The notes: generated from the sequence alone by a model not told the origin. A stretch of 64,000 nt of DNA from Phytopseudomonas flavescens (GCF_900100535.1 NZ_FNDG01000003.1:359059-423058); one strand, 5' to 3'; positions 28,629 to 37,709 are shown, numbered from the stretch's first letter. Made by a program: numbers and translations.

Positions 28629-29516
28629 GTGGAAAAGCTCAAAGGCGCGCTGGTGGTCGGTTCCCTGCGCTTGTTCGCCCTGTTGCCATGGCGGGCGGTA
28701 CAGTCGCTCGGCGCGATGATCGGCTGGTTGATGTGGAAATTGCCCTCCGGCTCGCGCGACGTGGTGCGCATCAATCTGGCCAAATGTTTCCCGGAATTGA
28801 CGGCCGCCGAGCATGACCAACTGGTTGGCCGCAGCCTGATGGACATCGGCCGTACGCTGACCGAGAGCGCCTGCGCCTGGGTCTGGCCGGCGCACAAATC
28901 CCTGGCTCGCATACGGCAAGTCGAGGGCCTGGAGGTGCTCGAGGCGGCGCTGGCTTCCGGCAAGGGCGTGGTCGGCATCACCAGCCACCTGGGCAACTGG
29001 GAAGTGCTCAACCACTTCTACTGCTCGCAGTGCAAACCGATCATTTTCTACCGCCCGCCGAAGCTCAAGGCTGTGGACGACCTGCTCCGCGAGCAGCGCG
29101 TGCAGCTCGGCAACCGCGTGGCGCCGTCGACCAAGGAAGGCATCCTCAGCGTCATCAAGGAAGTGCGCAAGGGCGGTGCCGTGGGTATCCCCGCAGACCC
29201 TGAGCCGAGCCTGTCATCCGGGATGTTCGTGCCGTTCTGCGGCACCGTGGCCCTGACCAGCAAGTTCGTGCCGGGCATGCTCGCCGGGCACAAGGCCGTT
29301 GGCGTGTTCCTCCACGCGCTGCGCCTGGAGGATGGTTCGGGTTACAAGGTGATTCTCGAGGCGGCGCCGGAAGGCATGTACAGCGAAGACACCTACACCG
29401 CCGTGGCCGCCATGAGCGGTGTGGTGGAGAAGTACGTGCGCGCCTACCCCAGCCAGTACATGTGGAGCATGAAGCGCTTCAAGAAGCGTCCTGAAGGCGA
29501 GGCGCGCTGGTACTGA
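28629..29516 (+). CDS. htrB: Lipid A late acyltransferase (HtrB/LpxL family)
   Basis: Adds a secondary lauroyl-type chain to lipid A at the inner membrane. The 295-residue protein has the catalytic HX4E motif in TSHLGNWEVLNH near residue 118 and GIPADPEPS near 190. The only plausible start is GTG 28629 (VEKLKGALVVGS), followed by the N-terminal helix LFALLPWRAVQSLGAMIGWL. The position between tag and a PilZ gene corresponds to PA0011 (htrB1). Confidence 0.92.
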   Translation: MEKLKGALVVGSLRLFALLPWRAVQSLGAMIGWLMWKLPSGSRDVVRINLAKCFPELTAAEHDQLVGRSLMDIGRTLTESACAWVWPAHKSLARIRQVEGLEVLEAALASGKGVVGITSHLGNWEVLNHFYCSQCKPIIFYRPPKLKAVDDLLREQRVQLGNRVAPSTKEGILSVIKEVRKGGAVGIPADPEPSLSSGMFVPFCGTVALTSKFVPGMLAGHKAVGVFLHALRLEDGSGYKVILEAAPEGMYSEDTYTAVAAMSGVVEKYVRAYPSQYMWSMKRFKKRPEGEARWY

Positions 29517-29614
29517 AAGCCGTGGTGCCTCGCCATGGGGTACCAGGCCTCTGCGCCAGCCGGGAGCTGACTTATCAACAGGGTGAATATCTCTTCGCAC
29601 GAGGTTGACCAAAC

Positions 29615-29881
29615 ATGTCCGCCAACCATCGCCGGCATCCCCGTACACCGATGAAGTGCCGCATCCGCATCTGCCATTCCAGCTTTGGCGATCTGCTGGC
29701 GCAGACCCGTGACCTCTCCGACGGCGGCGTCTACGTCCGCCACCGGGATCTGGCAGCGCTGGCACCCGGGACGCGGGTGACCGGCCAGGTGCAGGACATG
29801 CCCTTCGAAGCCCCGGTCCTGGAAATGGAAGTGATGCGCGTAGACGCCGATGGCGCAGGGCTGCGCTTCGTACGCGACTGA
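29615..29881 (+). CDS. PilZ-domain protein
   Basis: The 88-residue single-domain protein has the c-di-GMP-binding elements RRHPR near residue 6 and DLSDGGVYV near 38 (R-X3-R and D/N-X-S-X2-G). It may act as a c-di-GMP adaptor, and a diguanylate cyclase lies 1 kb downstream. ATG 29615 follows a degenerate ribosome site. It is the counterpart of PA0012 by position. The 190 bp after it hold no recognisable feature. Confidence 0.88.
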   Translation: MSANHRRHPRTPMKCRIRICHSSFGDLLAQTRDLSDGGVYVRHRDLAALAPGTRVTGQVQDMPFEAPVLEMEVMRVDADGAGLRFVRD

Positions 29882-30071
29882 GCCGCTGCCGCTGGACAAC
29901 CCGTTTACCCCGCCCGGGGTAGGCAGGCTGCTGTCCGCGTCGCTGCGGCGAGTGTTTTTTCATTGCCGCGTGCGGGTTTTCCCGCCGTTATGCGTCTTTG
30001 TAGATGAACCTCCACTTTTCTGCTCCGGCGCTGTTGCCGGATTCCCGTCAATCTCGTGAAAAGGCGTTCCC

Positions 30072-30704
30072 ATGATTGCGTTTCGTGGCCATCGCATGGC
30101 TTCCCTCTTCTTGCTGCTGGGCACCGCCCTGGCACTGCCCGCCGTCCATGCCGAGTACCTGTGGGTCGAGCGTGGCCCTGCCCCGCAAGCCAAGGCTTAC
30201 CTGAGCGGCTTTCAGCCTAGTGAACGGTTGAGCCTGGGCAAGCTGTTGCAACCGAGCGTCAGGCAGGCCGATGGCAAGATCGCTGCGCTGCGTGCCAGTG
30301 GCGATGCCTACCCGCTCACCGACAGCGGCCAGGGAGATCTGCGGGTCAGCGCCAAGCTGCCCGAAGGCGACAAGCTGGTGATCTACGAAGCCAAGGCCGG
30401 GCGCCACGAGACCAAGGCGGTCAACGACCTTGAACTGGTACCCACCACATCCGGCGGCAACGCTTTCAAGCTGTACTGGAAGGGCTCCGTGGTGTCGGCC
30501 TCGCAGGTCAATGTCTACACCTCCGAGCAATGGACCCGCACCCTCAAGCCCGATGCCGACGGCGTGGTGAGCTTCGATCCGTCCTTCCCCGCCCGCTACG
30601 TGCTGGAGGTGGTCGCCCAGGTCAATGGCGCTGCCACCGTCGATGGCAAGCGCTATGACAGCGTGGTGCACGTGGCGACCCTGTCGTTCGAGGTGCCGCG
30701 CTAG
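30072..30704 (+). CDS. Exported DUF4198-like protein
   Basis: The 210-residue protein has a signal peptide (MASLFLLLGTALALPAVHAE, cleavage near AHA-type VHA/EY around residue 27). The beta-rich body contains EYLWVERGPAPQAKAYLSGF and TLKPDADGVVSFDPSFPARY, resembling DUF4198 proteins, often annotated as periplasmic nickel or metal-related transport components. A second in-frame ATG at 30096 could also start it. No catalytic motif is seen. It has its own upstream gap and is followed by 147 bp without a feature before the diguanylate cyclase. Confidence 0.7.
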   Translation: MIAFRGHRMASLFLLLGTALALPAVHAEYLWVERGPAPQAKAYLSGFQPSERLSLGKLLQPSVRQADGKIAALRASGDAYPLTDSGQGDLRVSAKLPEGDKLVIYEAKAGRHETKAVNDLELVPTTSGGNAFKLYWKGSVVSASQVNVYTSEQWTRTLKPDADGVVSFDPSFPARYVLEVVAQVNGAATVDGKRYDSVVHVATLSFEVPR

Positions 30705-30851
30705 GGTCTGTTGACAGCGTGTAAGCGGGCATGACGCAGGCACCCGCGACGGTCATCAGCCGGGCAATGGTGCCGCTCGTGCCAGACTGGCCAGTTCGAC
30801 GACGGGTGGGCATCATAGCCGGCTTCCGTCTCCTGTTGCGATTGGAAGCCG

Positions 30852-32408
30852 ATGATCCGTATCGACCTGCGCCAGTTGATTCTGAGCCTAACCCTGCTGT
30901 CCGTGGCAGCCACCCTGGCCAATGCGCTCTACTCCAGCTATCGGGTGCAGGAAGACTTGCTGGTCAGTACCACCCTGGAAGCCAACCGGGTGTATGCCAC
31001 CAAGCTCGCTGCCTCCACCGACCGTTTCCTGGCCGCCACCCAACAGCGGCTGGCCTTCGCCAGTGGGGAAATCAAGCAGCAGCTCGACCAGCCGGCGGCA
31101 CTGCAGCTGATGACCAAGCGCTTGTTGCTGGAAACTTCCAGCTTCAATTCGGTGCTGATCGTCGATGCCGACGGCCGGGTGGTGGGTTGCTCGCCGGAAA
31201 GCCTGCACCTCGGCGGAACGCTTCTGCGCAGTGAGGGTAACAGTGCGGCGCTGCGCGAACGCCAGCCGCTGATCAGCCAGCCATTCATGAGTACCACCGG
31301 CAAGCTGGTAGTGACCGTCTCCCAGCCCCTGTTCGATGTCAGCGGCCGTTACCGGGGCTATCTGAGCGGAGTGATTTACCTGCAATGCGACAGCATCCTG
31401 CACAGCCTGCTGGGCGAGCACTACTACCGCGATGGCTCCTACCTGTACGTGGTCGACAGCCAGCGGCGGCTGATCTACCACCGGGATGTCGCCCGCCTCG
31501 GTTCCACGGTGAACGACAACCCGGCCATCGAGCAGGTGATCGCCGGCCAGGAAGGCAGCATGCAACTGCGCAATAGCCAGGGCGTCGATATGCTCGTCGG
31601 CTACGCGCCGCTGCAGAGCGCGGGTTGGGGGGTGGTGGCGCAGCGTCCTCTGGCCGCCACCCTGGCACAACTCGACGGCCTGCTGTGGCGCACCGTCGCC
31701 AACATCCTGCCCATGCTGCTGTTGTCATTGCTGCTGATCTGGTGGCTCGCCAGGCGAATCGCCCTGCCCCTCTGGCAGATGGCACGCAATGCCCGCGAGA
31801 TGGAGTCTCCCGGAGCCCGTGAAACCCTCGAGCAGGTATCGGCCTGGTATTTCGAGGCTGCACAACTCAAGCAGTCACTGCTGGCCGGCCTGAGCCGGGT
31901 CAACAGCAAGATCCATCGCCTCAATCACGAATCGCTGACTGACCAGCTCACCGGGCTGTGCAACCGCCGTGGCATGGAGAGCGTGCTGGGCGAGTGGACC
32001 GCAGCGGGACGGCGCATTGCGGTGATCGTGCTGGATATCGATCACTTCAAGCAGGTCAACGACGCGCATGGCCACGACATGGGGGACCGGATCCTGCAGG
32101 AGCTGGCGCACGTCATGCGGGCCTGTGCCCGCGCCGAGGATCTGCTGTGTCGCAGCGGCGGCGAAGAGTTCGCCATCTTCCTGCCCGATGACGGGCTGGA
32201 CAGTGCCCTGGAAGTCGCCGAGCGCCTTCGCCGTGCGGTTGCCGAGTACCCGTTCGCCAGCGACGGGCAGATTACCATCTCGCTTGGCCTGGCCCATTTC
32301 CCGGACAGCGCGGCGCTCATGGACGACGTACTGAAACAGGCGGATCGGGCGCTCTATCAAGCCAAGGCCGAGGGGCGTAACCGCAGTGTGGTGGCGCGCG
32401 TCGACTGA
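30852..32408 (+). CDS. Membrane diguanylate cyclase with periplasmic Cache sensor
   Basis: Makes c-di-GMP from two GTP. The 518-residue protein has helix 1 at about 8-28, a periplasmic double-Cache-like sensor at 35-280 and helix 2 near 285-305 (VANILPMLLLSLLLIWWLA). A HAMP-like stretch and a GGDEF domain at about 360-515 follow. The active site reads SGGEEF (GGEEF, catalytically permissive). RAED five residues before it is an intact inhibitory I-site, so product inhibition is expected. The signal is unknown; Cache domains usually bind small metabolites, and a choline/betaine-type binding protein is encoded next door on the other strand. Confidence 0.93.
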   Translation: MIRIDLRQLILSLTLLSVAATLANALYSSYRVQEDLLVSTTLEANRVYATKLAASTDRFLAATQQRLAFASGEIKQQLDQPAALQLMTKRLLLETSSFNSVLIVDADGRVVGCSPESLHLGGTLLRSEGNSAALRERQPLISQPFMSTTGKLVVTVSQPLFDVSGRYRGYLSGVIYLQCDSILHSLLGEHYYRDGSYLYVVDSQRRLIYHRDVARLGSTVNDNPAIEQVIAGQEGSMQLRNSQGVDMLVGYAPLQSAGWGVVAQRPLAATLAQLDGLLWRTVANILPMLLLSLLLIWWLARRIALPLWQMARNAREMESPGARETLEQVSAWYFEAAQLKQSLLAGLSRVNSKIHRLNHESLTDQLTGLCNRRGMESVLGEWTAAGRRIAVIVLDIDHFKQVNDAHGHDMGDRILQELAHVMRACARAEDLLCRSGGEEFAIFLPDDGLDSALEVAERLRRAVAEYPFASDGQITISLGLAHFPDSAALMDDVLKQADRALYQAKAEGRNRSVVARVD

Positions 32409-32457
32409 TCGGCCCTGCACCGTTCATGCATCGCACACGCCGCACACTGCCGCGCCT

Positions 32458-33384
32458 TCAGAGTTTGCCTTGCACCGCTTCCAGCGCATCGCCGCCATCG
32501 CGCGTGGTCACGCCGTCGAGCCAGCGCTCGAGCACCTCGGGGTTGGCCTTGATCCAGGTCTTGATCGCCGTGGCATTGCCGACCTTCTGGTTGAGTACCT
32601 GATCCATGATGGTGTTTTCCATGTCCTGGGTGAACGTCAGGTTGCTCAGCAGCTTGCCGACGTTCGGACACTCGGCCACATAGCCCTTGCGCGCCAGGGT
32701 GTTGACCGAGCCGGTGCTGCCGAAGAATTTTTCGCCGCCCTTGAGGTACTGCATGTCGTACTGGATGTTCATCGGATGCGGTGTCCAGCCGAGGAATACC
32801 ACGAACTGTCCGCGCTTCTCGGCCCGACCGACCTGTACCAGCATGGCCTGCTCGCTGGACTCGACCAGCTCCCAGTCGCCAAGGCCGAACTCGTTGTTGG
32901 CGATCATCTGGCGGAGGTAGTCGTTGGCCGGCGAGCCGGAGCCGATCCCGTAGATCTTGCGGCCGAAACGCGCGGCGAATGTGTTCAGGTCCTTGAAGTC
33001 CTGGACGCCCTCTTCGTAGGCATAGGTCGGCACGGCCAGGGTGTACTCGGTGCCGCCGAGGTTTTCCACCACCTTGTCGACCTGGCCGCTGGTGACGTAG
33101 CGCTCGTAGTCGTGCTGGCCGGCCGGCATCCAGTTGCCGAGGAACACATCGACCTGTCCTTTCTGCAGCCCGGCGAAGATGATCGGCACGGCCAGGGTCC
33201 GGGTCTGCGGCTTGTAGCCGAGACCGTCGAGCAGCAGGCTGGCGATGCCGTTGGTGACCGCGATGTCGCTCCAGCCTGGATCGGCCAGGCTCACGGTGGC
33301 GCACTTGGCGTCTTCCGCCAGGCTGTGGAAGCTGGCGCCGAGGGCCAGCAGGCTGACGGCGATCACGGTCTTCAGGGGGTTCAT
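32458..33384 (-). CDS. Choline/glycine betaine-type ABC transporter substrate-binding protein
   Basis: A periplasmic binding protein of the OpuAC/ChoX class. The 308-residue protein has a signal peptide (MNPLKTVIAVSLLALGASFH, cleavage near SLA) and ADPGWSDIAVTNGIASLLLD near 35. GQVDVFLGNWMPAGQHDYE has the aromatic and acidic residues used for quaternary-amine binding, and FLGWTPHPMNIQYD is near 200. The chosen ATG at 33384 has AAGGA at good spacing; 33390 is an alternative, and the longer frame to 33540 lacks family similarity. No permease or ATPase gene is adjacent, so it is an orphan binding protein, like CaiX/BetX in Pseudomonas. Confidence 0.88.
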   Translation of the reverse strand: MNPLKTVIAVSLLALGASFHSLAEDAKCATVSLADPGWSDIAVTNGIASLLLDGLGYKPQTRTLAVPIIFAGLQKGQVDVFLGNWMPAGQHDYERYVTSGQVDKVVENLGGTEYTLAVPTYAYEEGVQDFKDLNTFAARFGRKIYGIGSGSPANDYLRQMIANNEFGLGDWELVESSEQAMLVQVGRAEKRGQFVVFLGWTPHPMNIQYDMQYLKGGEKFFGSTGSVNTLARKGYVAECPNVGKLLSNLTFTQDMENTIMDQVLNQKVGNATAIKTWIKANPEVLERWLDGVTTRDGGDALEAVQGKL

Positions 33385-33690
33385 CGGCATCGTCCTTTTG
33401 CGTGAGGGAGCCCTAACCCTAGGGGCTATTGGCATTTCAGCGCAAGCCGCGTTGCGCAGCCCGCCCTGCCAGGCAGAGGGTGCCGGTAGAGACCGGCCGT
33501 TTCCAGCGTCGACGACGCTCATCGGCTCAATACCGTTCATCGGTAAATAGCCAGAAAAAATGAACCTTCGATGTTTTTAGATTGTCCGTCCAGCGGACGT
33601 GCGGAGCGCTGTTGATTGTCTATCAATGTTGCAAGTGGCTGATTTCAGGAAAGGATTCGCGGCGACTTGGGTATTTTCAAGGTCATCGAA

Positions 33691-34233
33691 TTGAATAAAT
33701 TGATCCTTTCTCTGTTTCTGGGCGGCACCCTGTTGTGTGCTGCCGCTGGCAATGCATCCGCCAGCTTTCGTGTTCATCTGCAGGACGGCAGCAGCCAGGT
33801 GGTAGCTCCTGCTCATGTCGAGCAGTCACCGGCGCAAGATGTGGTCAAGCGCGCGCTGGGTGCCCTGGGAACGCCCTATCGCTGGGGTGGCACCAGCCTC
33901 GAGCGCGGTTTCGACTGCAGCGGCCTGGTGAATTACGCCTTCAGGAAGGTCGACGACCTCGACCTGCCGCGTACGTCCCGCGCGCTTTCCCGTGTCGATG
34001 GTCCGAAGGTTGCCAAGGGCAAGCTGGAGCCAGGCGATCTGCTGTTCTTCCGTATCCGTGGGCGCAGCGTCGATCACGTGGCCATCTACCTGGGCAACGA
34101 CCGCTTCATCCATGCGCCACGACGTGGCAGCAGCGTGCGCATCGACAAACTCAGCGACGGCTACTGGAAAAAGCATTTCCAGCTGGCCCGCCGGGTGATG
34201 CCGGAAGGCACCCAACTGGCCAGCAACGGCTGA
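33691..34233 (+). CDS. NlpC/P60-family cell-wall endopeptidase
   Basis: Cleaves peptide cross-links of peptidoglycan. The 180-residue protein has a signal peptide (LSLFLGGTLLCAAAGNASAS) and the NlpC/P60 domain with catalytic Cys in RGFDCSGLVNYAF near 82 and His in VDHVAIYLGNDRFIHAPRRG near 135. No in-frame ATG precedes the signal peptide; TTG 33691 with AAGG upstream is preferred, and TTG 33667 is possible. It probably acts in the periplasm, alone, with no operon partner. The gap before it shows a small GTCC/GGAC hairpin and otherwise nothing. Confidence 0.87.
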   Translation: MNKLILSLFLGGTLLCAAAGNASASFRVHLQDGSSQVVAPAHVEQSPAQDVVKRALGALGTPYRWGGTSLERGFDCSGLVNYAFRKVDDLDLPRTSRALSRVDGPKVAKGKLEPGDLLFFRIRGRSVDHVAIYLGNDRFIHAPRRGSSVRIDKLSDGYWKKHFQLARRVMPEGTQLASNG

Positions 34234-34297
34234 CGGAGCCGGCGAAACCACTGTTGTAAGTCGAAAGCGCCGTTCGTAGTCGGGGGCCAATTGGTGG

Positions 34298-34476
34298 GCT
34301 GAAGCGGATCGCCGCCCGGCCCACCCTACAGCTGCAAAAAGGCGATAGCGGTCATGTGTAGGGTGGACCGGGGCGCGTAGCCGACGCTTCACCTACGCGG
34401 CCCGATCCGTCCACCGCTCTACGATCGCGATGGTGGATGAAAAGAGCGTCAGCTACGCGCCCCGATCCACCCTACG
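34298..34476. repeat. Cluster of GTAGGGTGGA-type repeats
   Basis: The NlpC-yhhQ gap contains several related palindromic units: CCCACCCTAC near 34318, GTAGGGTGGAC near 34360 and CCGATCCACCCTACG near 34462. The last unit (34411-34476) is repeated in the cobG-cobL gap at 59772-59836 with few changes. The unit is characteristic of Pseudomonas intergenic repeats. Confidence 0.7.
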
Positions 34477-34586
34477 TCTGCTTTCCCCACCAAGCCGCCT
34501 ACGATGAAGCCATCCGGCGGGCGGGCTGTCCCGACGTGAGGCCAGGCGGTACACTGCGCGCCGCTCGTGGCCATGTCGGTCGCGGC

Positions 34587-34621
34587 AATGGGTTCCCTAA
34601 CCCCATTTCACCAAAAAGGAC
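34587..34621 (+). ncRNA. preQ1-I type riboswitch
   Basis: A compact element ends at the yhhQ ribosome site. Stem AATGGG (34587-34592) pairs with CCCATT (34602-34607) around the loop TTCCCTAA. The A-rich tail TCACCAAAAAGGA follows, whose GGA can pair with TCC of the loop to form the second stem of the pseudoknot. This matches the preQ1-I layout (short stem, loop, CCCC, A-rich tail). Ligand binding would hide the AAGGA ribosome site. The gene behind it transports queuosine precursors, which supports the call. Confidence 0.75.
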
Positions 34622-34626
34622 ATGCC

Positions 34627-35277
34627 ATGACCCTGCTTCCCGCCTCGGTCAGCCGCACCGTACTGGCTGCGCTGATCGCCTTTCACATTGTCATCATCAT
34701 TGCCAGCAACTACCTGGTGCAGCTGCCGATCACCATTTTCGGCTGGCACACCACTTGGGGTGCGTTCAGCTTTCCGTTCATCTTCCTGGCGACCGACCTG
34801 ACCGTCAGGCTGATCGGCAAGCATGCCGCGCGGGTGGTCATCGCCCGGGTGATGGTGCCGGCACTGGTCGCGTCCTATATCGTCTCGGTGCTGTTCCATG
34901 ACGGCGCGTTTGGCGGTGTTGCCGCCCTCGGCGAATTCAACCTGCTGGTGTTCCGTATCGCCCTGGCCAGTTTCCTGGCCTACGTGCTCGGGCAACTGCT
35001 CGATATCCAGGTGTTCGACCGCCTGCGCAGGCTGAAACAGTGGTGGGTCGCTCCGGCAGCTTCCAGTGTGTTCGGCCAGGCCATGGACACCCTGGCGTTC
35101 TTCTCCATCGCCTTCTGGCACAGCAGCGACCCCTTCATGGCGGCCAACTGGGTGGAGATCGCCGTGGTCGACTACGTGATCAAGCTGACGGTCAGCCTGA
35201 TGCTGTTCGTGCCACTGTATGGCGTGCTGCTTGGCGCTATCGTGAAGAGGTTGTCGCAGCGCTCCGTGCTGAACTGA
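34627..35277 (+). CDS. yhhQ: Queuosine precursor transporter YhhQ
   Basis: Imports preQ0/preQ1 for tRNA queuosine synthesis. The 216-residue protein has about six membrane helices and the family features ASNYLVQLPITIFGWHTTWG near 22, FPFIFLATDLTVRLIGKHAA near 48, and VFGQAMDTLAFFSIAFW near 146. ATG 34627 has AAGGA seven bases upstream and matches the family start; the frame is open to 34567. The upstream preQ1-I-like riboswitch would repress it when precursor is abundant. A bidirectional terminator follows. Confidence 0.93.
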   Translation: MTLLPASVSRTVLAALIAFHIVIIIASNYLVQLPITIFGWHTTWGAFSFPFIFLATDLTVRLIGKHAARVVIARVMVPALVASYIVSVLFHDGAFGGVAALGEFNLLVFRIALASFLAYVLGQLLDIQVFDRLRRLKQWWVAPAASSVFGQAMDTLAFFSIAFWHSSDPFMAANWVEIAVVDYVIKLTVSLMLFVPLYGVLLGAIVKRLSQRSVLN

Positions 35278-35291
35278 ACCATCAGCAGACG

Positions 35292-35327
35292 AAAACGCCG
35301 GAGCCCCTCAGGGTATCCGGCGTTTTT
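35292..35327. terminator. Bidirectional terminator between yhhQ and the MFS gene
   Basis: AAAACGCCGGA (35292-35302) and TCCGGCGTTTTT (35316-35327) form an 11-bp stem with a 13-base loop, A-run on the left and T-run on the right. It suits both convergent genes. Confidence 0.9.
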
Positions 35328-35345
35328 CGCTGCGACGTTGACGGC

Positions 35346-36635
35346 TTAGCGCGAAGGCATGGCCACCGGTAGCGCCTGCAGGCGCGACAGGTGCAGGGCC
35401 ACCGCCAGGGAGACCAGCAGCAGCGAGCCGATGAACAGGCCCAGGCCGTCCCAGCCGCCAGCCTGCCAGAACACCCCGCCGAGGGTGCCGGCGACGCTGG
35501 AGCCCAGGTAGTAGCAGAACAGGTACAGCGACGAGGCCTGGCCCTTGGCCTGGGTGGCGCGGCGGCCGATCCAGCTGCTCGACACCGAATGGGCACCGAA
35601 GAAGCCGAAGGTGAACAGCAGCATGCCGACCAGGATCACCGGCAACACGTCGAACAGGGTCAGCACCAGGCCCGCCAGCATCAGGCCGATCACCGCCCAG
35701 AGCACCTTGCGCCGGCCCAGCTTGTCAGCCAGGGCGCCGATCTGCGCGGAGCTGTAGATGCCCGACAGATAAACCACCGAGAGCAGGCCGATACTGGTCT
35801 GGTCGAGTCGGAACGGTGCTTCGATCAGGCGGTAACCGATGTAGTTGAACATCGTCACGAAGGCGCCCATCAGCAGGAAGCCCTGCAGGAACAGCCACGG
35901 CAGGCCGGCGTCGCGAAACTGCAGGGTGTAGCCCTGCAGCAGGCTGCGTGGGCGCAGCGAACGAGGACGGAAATTGCGGGATTCGGGCAGCAGGCGCCAG
36001 AACGCCGCGCCGGCCAGCAGGCCCAGGCCGCCGAGGGTGCCCAGCACCGCGTGCCAGGACATGAAGTCCACCAGTACGCCGCTGAGCAGCCGGCCGCTCA
36101 TGCCACCGATGGCATTGCCGCCGATGTACACACCCATGGCCAGGCCCAGGTGCAGCGGGTCGATTTCTTCGCTCAGGTAGCTCATGGCTACGGCCGCCAG
36201 GCCACTGAGGGCCAGGCCGACCAGCGCGCGCATCACCAGCACGCCTTCCCAGGTCGGCATCAGCGCACTGCCCACGGTGAACACAGCGGCGGCGAGCAGC
36301 GACACCACCATCACCGGCTTGCGCCCGAGCGCATCGGACAACGGCCCGGTTATCAACAGGCCGACGGCCAGGGTGATGGTGGAAACGGACAGGATCAGGC
36401 TGCTCTGCGCGGCGCTAAGCTCGAACTGTTGCGCCAGCATCGGCATCATCGGTTGCACGCAATAGAGCAGGGCGAAGGTAGCGAAACCACCGGAGCACAT
36501 GGCGAGGATGGTGCGCAGGAAGGCGCGGGTGCCTTTCTGGATATAAACAGGCTCTGCGACGAGGCTGCGGGGCGCAGGCTCCTCATTGCAGGCAGGAACG
36601 CACTCGTTGGGCGCGTGTGGAACGGGCTGACTCAT
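35346..36635 (-). CDS. MFS transporter (YnfM-like exporter)
   Basis: The 429-residue protein has 12 membrane helices and the MFS motif GPLSDALGRKPVMVV between helices 2 and 3. The second-half counterpart is GALADKLGRRKVLW. It is preceded by a cytoplasmic tail of about 40 residues. Similarity in layout is to YnfM-type putative drug or arabinose exporters. The ATG at 36635 has an AGAGG ribosome site; the open frame continues to 37331 but is then antisense to the LysR gene. It is divergent from a LysR regulator at 174 bp, so that protein probably controls it. Substrate unknown. Confidence 0.88.
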   Translation of the reverse strand: MSQPVPHAPNECVPACNEEPAPRSLVAEPVYIQKGTRAFLRTILAMCSGGFATFALLYCVQPMMPMLAQQFELSAAQSSLILSVSTITLAVGLLITGPLSDALGRKPVMVVSLLAAAVFTVGSALMPTWEGVLVMRALVGLALSGLAAVAMSYLSEEIDPLHLGLAMGVYIGGNAIGGMSGRLLSGVLVDFMSWHAVLGTLGGLGLLAGAAFWRLLPESRNFRPRSLRPRSLLQGYTLQFRDAGLPWLFLQGFLLMGAFVTMFNYIGYRLIEAPFRLDQTSIGLLSVVYLSGIYSSAQIGALADKLGRRKVLWAVIGLMLAGLVLTLFDVLPVILVGMLLFTFGFFGAHSVSSSWIGRRATQAKGQASSLYLFCYYLGSSVAGTLGGVFWQAGGWDGLGLFIGSLLLVSLAVALHLSRLQALPVAMPSR

Positions 36636-36809
36636 TACGACCTCTTGAAAACTCGATTCCCAGGCGAAACGCTGCCGTATGCACAGGCGGACGCTGGCAT
36701 GGCTTGGTTTTTTGTAATTGGGAATGATCACAAGGATAAATAGGCGATCAAGTTCTTTCCAATATAATTTTCGACACGATCGATATGTTTTAAGACCTAT
36801 GGAGGATTC

Positions 36810-37709
36810 ATGGAGCTGCGCCATCTGCGTTACTTCGTGGCTGTCGCCGAAGAGCTGCATTTCGGCCGTGCCGCCGAGCTGCTGGGCATTTCCCAGCCAC
36901 CGCTGAGCCAGCAGATCCAGGCGCTGGAGCAGGAGCTGGGGGTGCGTCTGTTCGAGCGCAGCAACCGCCATGTGGCGCTCACCGATGCCGGGCGGCTGTT
37001 TCTCGAGGAAACCCGGCAGACCCTGGCGCAGGTCAGCAAATCGGTGGATGTAGTACGCCGCGCCGAGCAGGGCGAGATCGGCGAGCTGCAGATCGGCTTC
37101 ACCGCCTCGGCGCCGTTCGTGTCGATCATTCCGCGGGCGGTATTCGCCTTTCGCCAGGCGTTTCCCGCGGTGCACCTCAACTTGCAGGAAATGACCAGCC
37201 GCCAGGTCTGCCAGGCGCTGCTGGAAAAGAAACTGCAGATCGGCATGATTCGTCCGCTGGAGTTGCCCGCCGAGCTGGACGCCGTGGAGCTGCTCAGCGA
37301 GCCGCTGGTGGCGCTGCTGCATGCTGGCCATCCGCTGGCTGGCGAGCAGGATCGGGGGCTGGCCCTGGCCGAACTGGCTGACGAGCCTTTCGTGTACTTT
37401 CCACGCAATTACGGCTCAGGTCTGTATGGCCAGTTCTTCAACCTGGCCCGGCAGGCGGGTTTCACCCCGCGGGTCACTCAGGAGGCTCACGAAGCGCTGA
37501 CCATCATCGGCCTGGTGGCCGCCGGCCTTGGGGTGTCCGTGCTACCGGCCTCGTTCCGGCGCATCCGCATCGATGGCGTGGTGTTCCGCACCCTGATGGA
37601 TGCCGATGCCACCACCGCGGTATGGCTGGTCAAGCGGCGCCAGGAGCGCTCGCCTTTGGCACAGGCCTTTATCGATCTGCTGACCCGGGAAGTGCAGGCG
37701 CGCAAATAG
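36810..37709 (+). CDS. LysR-family transcriptional regulator
   Basis: The 299-residue protein starts MELRHLRYFVAVAEELHFGR, with a winged helix-turn-helix at 1-60 (AAELLGISQPPLSQQIQALE) and a periplasmic-binding-like effector domain at about 90-295. GGAGG precedes the ATG. It is divergent from the MFS gene across an AT-rich 174-bp gap that should hold both promoters and a T-N11-A operator. The sequence resembles BenM/CatM-like LysR proteins that respond to aromatic acids, but the effector is unknown. Confidence 0.93.
   Translation: MELRHLRYFVAVAEELHFGRAAELLGISQPPLSQQIQALEQELGVRLFERSNRHVALTDAGRLFLEETRQTLAQVSKSVDVVRRAEQGEIGELQIGFTASAPFVSIIPRAVFAFRQAFPAVHLNLQEMTSRQVCQALLEKKLQIGMIRPLELPAELDAVELLSEPLVALLHAGHPLAGEQDRGLALAELADEPFVYFPRNYGSGLYGQFFNLARQAGFTPRVTQEAHEALTIIGLVAAGLGVSVLPASFRRIRIDGVVFRTLMDADATTAVWLVKRRQERSPLAQAFIDLLTREVQARK

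Noticed and set aside
35391..36743. 450-residue Gln/His-rich frame opposite the MFS gene
   Set aside because: Low-complexity antisense product (many Q, H, E) produced by codon bias of the MFS gene.
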